This document shows, one piece after another, positions 33,690 through 46,000 of a DNA stretch of 64,000 nt; within the stretch, counting starts at the first letter, position 1; each line of letters starts with the position of its first letter. The stretch is from Annona cherimola. Lineage: Eukaryota; Streptophyta; Magnoliopsida; Magnoliales; Annonaceae. The stretch covers positions 56,907,174-56,971,173 of the forward strand of contig CM059975.1 of assembly GCA_030490835.1 (NCBI GenBank), in the 5' to 3' direction. Made by a program: the position numbers and the translations under genes. The notes beneath the pieces were generated by a model that was given only the letters and a program-made list of their open reading frames with translations, was not told where the DNA came from and did not search any database.

Positions 33690-34735
33690 TCAATGCATCA
33701 AAATGAGATATAAGGGAATCGAGATTTATGGAATTGGAAAGCCGAGATAGGGTAGGTAGTGGGATAGGCTGGAGGAATGGGTCGGGTGCAGGCTGATGAG
33801 AACGGAGACGAGGGAGCCTGAACGGTGGGTTCAGCTCTTATGGACTGGCGCCCAATATGGATCAAAGTCAGGAAGACTTGGAATAGGTCTTCCACGACGG
33901 CTACCTGAGGCTAGGTGATATTTGATAGTCGTTAACTCCCGATCCAATTTGTCTTGGCAACTATGCATTTCCATCAGAGCAGTGTGGATAGTCCCCAATT
34001 CCTGTGAGATCCGACCCTCCATCTGTTGTAGATAATCCATAATAGCTTGGGAGGTAGTTGATCGATCTAGAGAGCGAGCATGGTGGTCTGTGGCCCGTGA
34101 TCCGTGTTGTGAATATGACCCATGGGACTATGGTGACGCGGGGAGCGGCAGGTACTGGAGGCGAAGATGGAATTGGCTCATGGTAGGGTAGGTTCTCCCC
34201 CTCAGGACGAGCACCCTCGGCTTTGGGATGATCTTGAAATTCATTTCTCATCCTTTCTTGTAACCGTTCAGCCCTAAACTCCTCCAAATTAATCTTCATG
34301 CGGGTCAGGAGGGCCCGATTGATGGCATTCGTAGGTTTCAAAACCTCAAATGGTTCGCCTTCTAGATCAACACCATAATATGCCATAATTTTGGTGATCC
34401 ACATCCCATATGGCAAGACTCCTCGTGAATTCTCCTTCTTATGTTTATGGACCTTCAAAAATAGTCTTGGGAGACAGACTTTGACACTATTGGCAACTTT
34501 CCACAAGATTTCAGCTTGTGGATTCAACTGATTTCGACTGCTGCCTTTTGGCTAGATGCAATGAGCAATCAGTAGCCTGAGAACTTGCAACCTTGGAGAT
34601 AAGTCCATATAATGCAAAAACTTGATCCCCGGGTGATACTTGTTGTTGTTTGTAAGTTGATTGTACATCTGTGTGAGTGATAGCCCCTCGAGAATAGGTT
34701 CATTGTCTCTTGGCACGACCAGAATGTTGGTAATT
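33690..34735 (-). pseudogene. Element D env-like ORF, C-terminal part
   Basis: Continues from 38833 across solo LTR S2. Readable blocks include a stretch like LTMNQIYNQL of element C, YHPGIKF, LRLLIAHC, then NPQAEILWKVANSVKV, GVLPYGMWITKI, EGEPFEVLKPTNAIN and the C-terminal helical part. A stop near 34553 and several frameshifts break it. On the minus strand the 3' end is followed by an internal purine tract (33675-33690), as in the other copies. Confidence 0.78.
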
Positions 34736-37700
34736 TTTGGTGCCCTAGCCCGAGCGTCACAACCTTACTCCAAGGTCTATCAATTTGTAAACGTGAACTG
34801 GATTGTTGCCCTCTCACACGGCGAGTTTATTGGATATTTATCCACTTAAACTTCACTCCTTAGGAGTTTATACCATTTACACATTCTAAATTCCATCAAA
34901 TGCCTTTTTTTAGATCATTATATCATTTGAGAATTACACATGTCATCTCATAACCTTCATACTTAATTGAAGCATGATAATTCATACCTTAACATTTGAC
35001 CATAAATTTTTTTCGCCTTCTATGGTCACAAAACCATAACATGATTCATATACAACATTAAATAACTATTTAATGTCATTAGTCATACAACCATTCAACC
35101 CATAGGTTCATACACAGGTAACTCATAGAAATTCATTTATCCTTGAATCTCCACCTGTGCTCCTTGTCTCCTTCTTCCTTTCACCTGTCTTTGAGTTTGA
35201 AAAATAAAACGTGAGTCGAAATTCAATAAGCAAGCTATAGGGTTTTCAAGCAATTCTTTTTGAAGGCAACACTATTTAAAAGCATTTCTCTCTATTCGGT
35301 AGGAGACACTTAGCAAGTGATCAACTACCTACGGAACAGAAACTTTTTCATAAACCATTCATGTAAACTAGTCATGTAAACCAGTTTAATCTCAATTTTT
35401 GGGCATTTCATAAACATTGGATGTGGAAATGCATAATTTCCATTCATGACATAATCCTTCATGTGAGGGTACACTAGCTCGGGGAACATACTTTCATAAC
35501 ATGATCCTTTCCATCCTTAGCGTTGGACCTTCCGACTTGGCAACGTCAAGGGCAAACTCCTTGTCCTGCATTCTGCCTTGACTAACCTACTTGATTAACA
35601 TTCTATGCATGTATTTTAGTCACCCTGGCATTATATACCTCTTATACATCACAAGTTTTCATTCTCATGTAGAGAATTCTTTGCATCATCCCTTTTAAAT
35701 ATCATTTCAATGAAACATCGTTTAAATTCGTGCTTCATCATTTATCATATATAATTGCAAAACAGTAAGCAATTCATTTATCATAATTGAAATAAATTTT
35801 CAACACATATTGAAGTAAAGGTATGGCCATCCTTAAATGACTTGGAAATAATTCATCAATCAGTTGCAAAATGGTTCAAAACATTTAGAACATCATTTTC
35901 AGTCATTTTATCATATTTTGATCAAACGAAAAGCATTTAGAAAATTGCTTGCTTACCTGCTTCGCCTTAGCTTTCCGTATCGCTTATCTCTTTGCCTTTG
36001 CCTATACATATAATAATGACATTGCATTCATAATATTTTCATTCGCTTGCTTAGTTTTCCAACCCATAATCCATTAACATACATAACCCACTTGAATTCC
36101 AAGTCGGGTATACAGACATCGCACTCACTTGTGCATGATACCATCCATTCTTTATTGTGTTTTAAACCCACATTTAAGGTAAACACATAATTATCATTCA
36201 TAAATCAAAATATGAGGATTTATATTTCCCATTTATCATTTTTCATCTATTTTCCATTTTTCCTACGTCTATGCTCATTTTAAGCACATAAGTGACGTTT
36301 TAAGCTTCATAAATAAATCTCAACATTTGAGATAATTCAAAAATCATTCATACAGAAACATCATTATGCATTTCATGACATATTCATGCATATTTTTCAT
36401 TTTAGCAATTCTACATAAGTCAGATATCTTCCATTCATACATACATTCCATATATGTTCAACATACAACACATATATTATGTGTTTCTTCAAAATTTTTA
36501 ACACAGAAACTTACATCCATTTTCAACATCATTAAACCCTTTAATTAACATATACTTTAGGGTTTAATTTCATATTTTTAATCCATTCATCATAGGGTTC
36601 CAAAACAGCAACGTTAGGACCCGTTTTTATCCTTTCAACGCCTCTTTCAATACTTAAATCTTAACAGATTTATAATCCATAAATTCCAAAAATTAAGCAT
36701 GATTTTCTTAACCCAAATTTAGGTTATTATTACATATTTAAAATTCATAATCTAGTTGCTTCCAAAACAGAAACATCTTAAGCATGTAGGGTATCCATTT
36801 TGACCCGTTTTGACGTGTCCAAACATAAGTCCTTAAAAATTAGTTTTAGGGAAAATATTTTCAAGAAATTTTGGACACTCAAAGTAACTTAATCCTAGGT
36901 TAATTTACCCTCTATAACATTCATAAATTATTTTTTTACAAATAGCAACAAAAATCACATGTAAAGTACTCGTTTTGGCCCCCATTTGGATGTTCTATAC
37001 ATATACCCTAAAAAAATCAGATTTAAGGCAAACTCATCCAGCCCACTTAGGATGTCAAAAGGGTACTTAATTTAGGGTAATTTACCTTGAAATTCATCTA
37101 TAAACCATTTAAGCACTTCCTTGTATCATTTTTAACTCAAAAATAGAAAAATCGGGTAATACTTGAAACCCTAAGCTCCATTTTTGATAAAATCATTAAC
37201 AAATGCTCAAATCAATGTATGTAATCCAAAATATCATGAATTACATCCTAATAATCATGTTTAAATCATACAGAAACTTGTTTTAGGGTTTTGAGAAATT
37301 TCAAGATAGATTTCTTCTCAAAATTCAACCCTAACTTTCCTTTTCACTCTCTTGAACTCTTGATCTCATTTAAATCTTTCAAAAATCATTCAATACCCTT
37401 GTTAAGGCATCATAACTCATCCTTTAAGTGTTATTTATGAATCAAATTCATGATTCATATCTTGAGAGAAGAAACTTAGATTTCAAGAATCCAAAACTCA
37501 ATCCGTACTTACTTGATTCTATGAAACTTTGAATCCAAGCTTCCCTAAATTGGCTTCTCCTCTTTCCTTCCTTCTTTTCCTCTTTTTCTTCTTCTTCTTC
37601 TTCTTCCTTTTCCTCCCCCTTGGTCGTGCTCAAGGCTGCTGCCCCTTTGGAGATTTTTCTCCCTTGAATTCTCACCCCAAATGGTCGTCCCATGTGATGC

Positions 37701-38832
37701 TCCCCCGCTTTATATATTGCTAATTTTTTTCCATCTTGTGGGGCCCCTTTTTGACACATCATTTTGAAGCTAATTAATGGGCATCTTATCCCTTGATGTG
37801 GTGGCACAATATTACCCTAGTAAAATGGGTAATTATCTAATAGAAAATTCATCAAAATCATCACATAATGGGCCATAAAGTTGTCCACTTAGAAACGTCC
37901 ACATGTCATGGACCTTATGGAATTTTCTGGCCACAAAAATCAACCCATATCACGTTCATAACTCACCCTAGCTTCCTAGGTCATTTAAATGCATATTTTG
38001 CATTTTTAAAAAATCAAAAATTTCATATTTATCAAGCTTGGGAGTCTCATGCATTGCCACCTCTCCATGCCTCTTAAATCATCATTTAATCCACTTGAAT
38101 TTTCAAGGATTTTGGCCTTTGAATTAATCCAAAAGATCTAGCTCAAAGCACCTCCTTTTGACACCTTGCATAGCATTAAACCAAGTCATTTAACTCACTT
38201 GCTTTAACATAAATGCTATGGTAGTCTAGGGTGCACAAAGTCAATGCTTGGCACTTTTTTCTAATTAAACACTTCCCATGGTAATTATCTTAATCCAATC
38301 CACTCATACCATAGATTTTATAATTTTATTCAATCGTTTCAAATTTCATCTCAAACCGACGTTTCTACATCAAGTTATAAACCTTTGAAAATAACCTTAG
38401 AGTGTGAGATTAAAATCAAATAATTATCACCTTAATCTCACCATTTTTTCCTTAATCAAATTCACTCATAAGGTTGAGCCCAAAGTCATGAGCTTATCTT
38501 TCAAATTTCATCTCATTTCTCCTTATAGGCGTCAAGTTATGAATTTTCTACGATTTCCAACATAATTCCATAATTCCCATTTTAATCTCCATTAATTAAA
38601 TCATGGAAATTGAAATAAATATTCATGCCACATTAACATATCCTAATCCTCCTTAAGCCCCTTTAGTCATCTTGGCTCACATTGGGCTTTGGCGATTAAT
38701 CTTAATCACCATTCATAATTGCAAACCCTAATTGCAAAATATCATTAATTCCTAAAAGTCATAAATCATTCATAATTTATTTAAATAATACATGTATCAT
38801 ATTTATAGACCTACTTGGGTCTAGGTATCACA
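34736..38832 (-). mobile_element. Solo LTR S2, gypsy type, in the env-like ORF of D
   Basis: About 4.1 kb. The left end TTTGGTGCCC is a decayed TGTGGCACCC and the right end is GGTATCACA. The putative TSD is TAATT (34731-34735) and CAATT (38833-38837), one transition apart. The env-like frame of D resumes on either side, which fixes both edges. A minus-strand TATATAAAG lies at 37708-37716, followed on the transcript strand by a (GAA)n-rich leader (complement of about 37560-37625). A 119-aa Glu/Lys-rich minus-strand ORF (37448-37807) spans this leader and is probably chance. AT-rich, otherwise no coding features. Confidence 0.85.
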
Positions 38833-39418
38833 CAATTCGACTAATGGCAGTGGACTTGCTGATTCCTTGCCTAGTTCCCAAATTTATCTCAACTCCTTTG
38901 ACGTAAGTGTTGAGATATTCCTGATCCCATAGATAGTAGAATAGTCGGGTCAGGTCGGGATAAACTTTATCATCTTCTTTAAGTAATCTGGTCCATCCTT
39001 GAAAGTCCAATAGTTCCTCTATCCCAAACTCGTATTCATTTAAGAACTTAAAATTTATGATTTTGGGAACAAAAATTTTCTTTTCATAAAAATGTCTATA
39101 GAACCGACTATGTTGCCGTTCGATTCGAAGATAGTCTGTGGGAATTTTTAGGAATTGACCCCTTTGAGTGGGTGTCCCTTTTCTCTTTCCACCCATTTCT
39201 AAGCCACTGCTTGATTCCTCAATTTATTCCTCTCTAGGAGCCGAGGTGGAGGGGTTACCTACTTGAAACTGTACCCGTCGCCCCGTAGATGTTGTAGTTT
39301 CTTCCCGGACTCTTTTGGTTGGAGTCCATTGCCTATGTGGCACTTCTTCCTTAGTGTGAGATTGAGATGGTCTTGAGACAGGGAGTTTGGTGGGTTTGGA
39401 AACAGCTTTGGGTGCCAT
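38833..39418 (-). pseudogene. Element D env-like ORF, N-terminal part
   Basis: Starts at 39418 (minus) with MAPKAVSKPTKLPVSRPS, collinear with the start in element C at 22647. A stop after residue 64 (39224-39226) is followed by more conserved sequence to 38833: LKIPTDYLRIERQHSRFY, KIFVPKIINFKFL, LDFQGWTRLLKEDD, YPDLTRLFYYLW. The frame is cut by S2. It supports the choice of the MAPK start in all copies. Confidence 0.82.
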
Positions 39419-39737
39419 GGATTCAGGGTGATGAGATCTAGATGTAGCAAATGGGAATGGATGATTCTCAAAGAGACTTAGGAGGGAGAGTGGGAGAGTG
39501 AGAGAGAAAATGAGAGAGAATGGAAAGGGGAGGATTCGGCTCTTGCCTCTTGTAGGCGAGGCAGCCGAATCATCGGCTCCGGAGTCAACTTCGAATCCTA
39601 ACCGAAGTCGACTTTGCTCTACTGGAGTCGACTTCGGTGAAGTCGACTTGGGGTGAGTAGAGTCAACTTGGTTCCATCGACTTGGGGTTCTATTTTCTAA
39701 TTTGCTCTCCCTATTTAAGTTTGAGATTTTCATGTAT
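39419..39737 (-). promoter_or_regulatory. Pol-env spacer of element D with GTCGAC array
   Basis: Three GTCGAC sites plus decayed forms between about 39585 and 39690. A pyrimidine-rich run on the minus strand (complement of about 39475-39535) leads to the env-like ATG at 39418. Same organisation as the spacers of B and C, so the layout predates their divergence. Confidence 0.5.
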
Positions 39738-40587
39738 CTAATCAATTTCAATCATACCCACATCATTTCTATTTTTGTAGAATGATTCTTTTACTAAGGG
39801 TTTGGTGAAAATATCTGCAATTTGGTCCTTAGTTTTAACATATTCTAAGCAAATATTATGGTTTTCAACATGTTCCCTAATAAAATGATGTCTCACATCT
39901 ATATGTTTAGTTTTAGAATGCAATCCATGATTTTTTGTTAAACATAATGCACTAGTATTATCATATTTGATTGATATATCTTTATATTCAATGTCATAAT
40001 CTTTAAGTTGTTGTTTCATCCAAAGTAATTAGTCACAACAGCTCCCGGCAGCAATATATTCGGCTTCCGCAGTAGATAGAGAAACACTAGTTTGTTTTAT
40101 TGAAAACAAAGAGACCATCATGTTTTCAAGAAACTGACATGTTTCACTAGTACTTTTTCTATCTACTTTGTAACCGGCAAAATCCGCATCCGAATAGCCG
40201 ATTAAATCAAATATTGAACCCTTTAGATACCATAGACCTAGATTAGTAGTATTGATTAAATATCTAAAAATTCTTGTTACAACTATTAAATGTGATTCTT
40301 TAGGACATGATTGAAACCTTGAACACATGCAAATACTAAACAGAATATCCGGTCGACAAGCAGTCTAATACAACAAAGATCCTATTATGCTTCTATACAA
40401 TTTTTGTTCAACAGATTTACCTTTTTCATCCTTGTCAATTTTGATAGTGGAAATCATGGGCGTGTTTGCTCATTTGCTATTTTGCATTCCAAACTTCTTG
40501 AGCATCTCCTTGACATATTTGGACTGATTTATAAATTCCTTCAGCTAGTTGCTTAATTTACAGTCCAAAGAAGAAGTTTAGCTCGCC
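39738..40587 (-). pseudogene. pol: Element D pol, 3' part: end of RT and RNase H
   Basis: On the minus strand, 40587 to 39738: RT thumb region with stops, then RNase H ([37 protein letters not shown]) ending IEID-stop. A stop at 40029 and other lesions break it. Joined across S3 to 42637. Confidence 0.85.
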
Positions 40588-41846
40588 TATGGCGCCCCAA
40601 ACCGAGACGTCACTTCCTTACCTCAAGACCTTATTAATTGGTAAATGTGAATCAGGATTGTTGCCCTGATCATGCGGCAAGTTCTTAATTGGATCTCGTC
40701 CAAATATTTTTTTGTTCATCATCGTTTATATCTTTACATTTCACATAATTCATCAAACAAGTGGCAATACACTTGTAATAAAATTTCAAATTCTATTTCA
40801 TAGCATCTCATCCTGTTTTCTACAATGAAAGTCTTCTTGACTAAATCATAACATTTTCATTCCTTACATTCATACATTCATTCATTGATGCACATGGAAC
40901 TTAAGATTCTAATTAAGTTCATATATACATAAGATTTATTCCTTAAGTTGTCCATAATGCTGAATTCAGGCACACTGAATTATCAAAATCTTGAATTAAT
41001 ATCAAATCAAATAGTTTTGATCTAAAATTCCTACAATACCTTAATAAATACATGAATTAATCAAAATAAATATTTTCAGCATGAAATATTTAGTATTTAT
41101 ATTTATTTTGGTATTTTTACTCTGCTGGACAGCAACATCCCTTTTCACACAGCCTAAATCATGTAAATTATGGGGTATATTTATACCCATCAAAACCTAA
41201 TTTTTATTTTTTTTATGATCATCAATATGTCTTATATATCCTATAAAATTTTAGCCCAAAATTCCTTGTATAAAAATTATTAAAAATCATTTGGTGTAGC
41301 TAATCTTGCCACCCATTCAATCTTGTCCAGGTTGATTTTCCCGAATTTTTAATTTAAAACCTGATTACTTTTGAGCTGAAAATTGGGTCGTTTCTTAATC
41401 ACCCTATAATGAGTTCTCAAACAAATTTTCATACTAAAATTCATCCATTTACTGTTCCATTCATATTTTAGATTTCTACCTCATTTCTTTTAGGTTTTGC
41501 TCCCATATTTGCATCTCCTTTCAATACATATGCAAAACCCTTAATCAATACTCAATTCCAGAATGTTATTAATCTTTCTTTAGAGGTTTATTATGAATCC
41601 TATTAATGATCCATAAATGAAGGTAGAGAACTTGGATTTTAATGAATCAAATTCCAAGAAATACTTACTTGATTTTAGCTAAACTTGAGTTTTAATCATT
41701 TTAACTTGGATTCCTCTCTTTGCTCCTCTTCCTCTTCCTCTTTTTCTTCTTTCTTTCTTCCTTCCTTTCCTCCTTGCCTTGGACGTCCATGATGCCGGTT
41801 GGGGTCGTATAAGGGTTGCCTTGATTGAGAGAAAAGTCTCTCCCTT

Positions 41847-41877
<31 letters not shown>

Positions 41878-42636
41878 TTCTCTCTTCTTCTCTCTATTTC
41901 TCTCTCCTTCTCTCTCTCCTTTTCCCCCTGCTGGAACGTCCCTTGCTCTCCCCTTTTTCTGCCCCTTTTATAAGGGTGCTTGCTTAACCCTTAAGTAACC
42001 TACTTTACTTAGCTCTTAAGTAAGTAACCCACTTTACTTAGCTCTTAAGTAACCCACATTACTTGATCTCCAAGAAAGAAACTTTTCATGATAATTAAAT
42101 TCATCCTATCCATTCATATCATAGATTTCATAATTTTATTCAATCGTTTCAAGTTTCATCTCAAACCGACTTTTCTATGTCAAGTTATGACCCTTTGAAT
42201 TTTTGGACAGTGATGATCAATTTTCACCCTAATTTCATCCTTATTTTCATAATCTATCATTTCCATAAGATTAAGCACAAAATTATGTGCTTACCTTTCA
42301 ATTTTCGTCTTAATCCACCTTCCCGGCGTCGAATTATGGATTTTCTAACATTTGCTACCTTAATTCCATAATTACCAACATAATCTCCAATAATTAAGCC
42401 ATAATATATGAGGTAATTATCCTCAATATAATCACATTCCCTAATCCTCATTAAGTCTCTTTAATAACATTGACCCATATCGGCTTATATTGATCATTCG
42501 TAATCACTTGCCCTAATTTACAATAAATCATCAATATTGCAATCGAAAATCATTCATAGTTCCACTAAATTATACTTGATTCATATTTATATGCCAATTG
42601 CATATAAATAAACCTTACTTGGGTCCGGGTTTCACA
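40588..42636 (-). mobile_element. Solo LTR S3, gypsy type, in pol of element D
   Basis: 2049 bp, from TATGGCGCCC (decayed TGTGGCGCCC) to GGGTTTCACA. The D sequence AGCTCGCC occurs on both sides, an 8-bp match that includes the 5-bp TSD. Minus-strand TATA-like TATAAAAG lies near 41966-41972, and a (CT)n/(GA)n microsatellite follows at about 41840-41925. About half the length of S2 and S4. No coding features. Confidence 0.86.
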
Positions 42637-43092
42637 AGCTCGCCCATCATGCTCATTTTGAATTCATTCTGCATAATCTCATAAATTTTTTGACATAGAG
42701 TTTCATTAGTAGCACCGAATATGATATCATCCACATAAATTTGAACAATTAATATATCATTATCCTTATATTTGATAAACAATATTGTATCAACTTTTCC
42801 TTTTTGAAAGTCATGATCAACCAAAAACTTGCTTAACCTTTCATACCAAGCTCTTGGAGCTTGTTTAAGTCCATACAATATTTTGGTTAACTTAAAAATA
42901 AATTTTGATTGATCCTTCTCTTCAAATTCAGGAGGTTGTTCAACAAATACTTCCCTGTTTAGGTATCTATTCAAAAATACACTTTTTACATCCATTTGAA
43001 ACAATTTAAAGTCCATGTGAGAAGCAAAAGCTAGTAGGATACGTATGGCCTCTAATCTAGCCACTAGAGCATAGGATTCCTTAAAATCAATT
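42637..43092 (-). pseudogene. pol: Element D pol, reverse transcriptase segment
   Basis: Contains the RT palm: [47 protein letters not shown] and the catalytic [10 protein letters not shown]. It is open across the whole segment. Bounded by S3 on the left and S4 on the right, and continuing at 48620. This is the only long open stretch left in pol of D. Confidence 0.9.
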
Positions 43093-46000
43093 TGTGGCAC
43101 CCAACGAGCTGCATATATATCTAATTAAATGCTCATTTTTATGCAAGTATACGTGCCGATCAAGTAATAAAGAGTGAGTAGAGTATCGTTCTCATGAGGA
43201 TTGTGTTAAACGGTTTAGCACCTTAAATCTCAATTGTCTAAGTGAATTGGTAAAGTGAAGGAGAAGTTGTATCAAAGAACTAAATTAAACTAAACTATAA
43301 AAATAGTAAATGACCAAGGTAGGGTGGATATTGCCGAGATTGCCTTGAGATGATTAAGATAGGTGGGAATATGAAGTCGTTTAATCATAGCTATGTCATT
43401 TGGTCCTAATTAAGTTAGTTGTGCAGAAATTACTAATTTAGGTTCATTCATATTCATATATGCTTTCCAACATATACAAATCTATCCAAGTTTTAGTTAG
43501 GTGCTATGTTCCCATGCATACAAGTAAAACGAGGTTGATAACCACATAACCTAATCAAGATTACACAGGGTTAATAGGTATATTCCTATCCATATTAACA
43601 TCTAACACAACATGAGCTAGAATACCTGTGCCTTATATATGGATCTTATTCAAATCCCACTTTTCCAATCATGAATCTGAATATTGGTTCAATCCACAAC
43701 GTTGCAAAGCTTGTAAATGCATTAAGCATAATATATAAGGGTAATCTCAAGTAACTCGAGTTATAGCACAACTATATTATTAATTCAAGCATAAGAAAAT
43801 CAAATATCATAAGCTATGAGTTCAAATCCTACATATCTCCCGCCATACGAAGGTTTAGCCCATTAACATGACTTCAATTCCCATTAAAATCATAGAGGCA
43901 ATCATCTCCAAGAACACAGAGGAAAGGGAAGAGAAAGGAAAGAGAATGAGAATGAGAAGAACTAAATCCCGAAAGCTTCCACCAGCAGGATCGCATCTCC
44001 TCTTCCGCTTGCGATGGAAAACAAATCTTTTTCCTTCTCTGTGCGGCTGCTCTAGCAGCTCTCTCCACGCCTCTCCTTTGTTCTGGTCTCTCCGTTTTTA
44101 ACTCCACCCCGCACGCAGCCCTAAGAGATCTATTTATATTTGGTAGCTTGCGCAGCATACGAGCAGAAACCCACGCGTACGGATGCGTAGTGGCGCCTAA
44201 GCGCCAACTCTCTGTGTGTTGGGTAACTTTGAAACCTCTCTGAATGCCCTGGGAGTTCATGCCTTGGCGCCAACTCGCTGAAAGATTTTGACCTAAAAAC
44301 TCTTATGGGTGTGTCTGTATGTTAATGAAGTGGCGCTTAGGCGCACCTAGCTGGTGCCTAGGCGCCAACTCCTTGGATGCAATATGTTGTGTGAGGTGTT
44401 GTAGATTCTAGCAAAGGCCTATAGAATGGCGCCTGGGCACCAACCCCATGCTCTTTCACTTGGCTCCGTTCTGCATTCGACTCGCTCATGTGCCTGTAAT
44501 TCTCCGTTCTTCCTGTAAAAATGAATGAAACTAAATAAATGAACTAAAAATTCCTAATTTATACTAAAAATGCATAAAAACTACATAATGCTCCTAAAAT
44601 GCAAAGTGAGTGAAAATTTAGCTAAATGGATGCAAACTAAACCTAATCTCTTGGACTAATATGCAAAAATAGTCTGAAATAGGCTATGATAACTCGTATT
44701 TTTACAAGTTATTAGCATCTCATCCCAAGCATCACATCATTAGTCTTACTCCGGGACCGTTATTGATTGGTAAACGTGATTAGGATTGTTGCCCTATCAC
44801 ACGGCGGGATTTATTTAATATTTATCCATTTAACCATTCCTCATTAAGAGTTAATATCATCATATACATTTCCTTTTTCATCATTTTGCCCATCCATAAC
44901 CACATATCATCGTATAAATATTCTACAATCATTAAGACAGTCATATAAATCATTATACAATCATTCGACATAAAGTCATAATCAACCATTCATAAAAATC
45001 ATCATTCTTCAATGCCCAACTTATGCTCCTTGCCATGTCCATCCTTTCACCTGTCTTTGGGTTTGGAAAACAAAACGTGAGTCCAAACTCAATAAGCAAG
45101 CTATAAGGTTTTCAGGCAATTCATTTTGAATGCAACGTTTTTCATTTAAAACATCATGGAAAGCAATATTATACCATCTCGTGGGTATATCATGAAAACA
45201 TGATTCTTATACCCATCATGGGTATACCATAATAATGCAATGCATCATTTTGAAACATGATATCATAGGATGGAAGCTAGTTAGGTAACCATCCATCTCA
45301 AACTTCTCTCCCATTCCAGGGAGGTGCCGCTGGCCCTAGGCCTATCTTAGTGACTTGGCCGCACCAAAGAGGGACAATCGGTTCGCTTATACCTTTGAGG
45401 TGGACCTCATGCTTTGTGCACATGACTTGTCATAAACATGATCATTGACATGCTAGCATGAATTTTCATTCGTAAACTCTTAAAGCATAATTTTTCATCA
45501 ATATTTGATAAAGCATGACATGAAACATTTATCAGAATTGAAATAGCATTTCAACACATATTGAACTAACGGAATAGTCATCCTTAAATAACTTGGAAAT
45601 CATTTCAACAATCAATTACAAAATGGTTCAAAACATTTAGAATATCATTGGCAATCATTTTATCATAATTTTGAGAAAACAAAAATCATTTAGAAAGTTG
45701 TTTGCTTACCTGCTTCGCCTTAGCTTTCCGTATCAACCTTTTCTTTGCCTTTGCCTGTACACATAAGAATGACATCACATTCATAAAATTCTCATTTGCT
45801 TGCATACAACTTAGTTTTTCAACCCATAAATCCTTAACGTACATAACCCACTTGAATTCCAAGTTGGCTACATATGCATAGTACGTACTTGTGCATTATA
45901 TCATCCATTCCATAACATGTTCTAAACGCATATGTAGGTAAAAATTCATACACATAATAATATTTCATTAATCATCATATGAAGGTTTATTACCTTCAAT

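Noticed and set aside
37448..37807. 119-aa Glu/Lys-rich minus-strand ORF in S2
   Set aside because: The composition follows the (GAA)n-rich leader and other LTRs of the group lack a matching ORF.
43874..44260. 128-aa minus-strand ORF in insertion U
   Set aside because: No domain, no related copy in the window, and the frame crosses GC-rich repeats.
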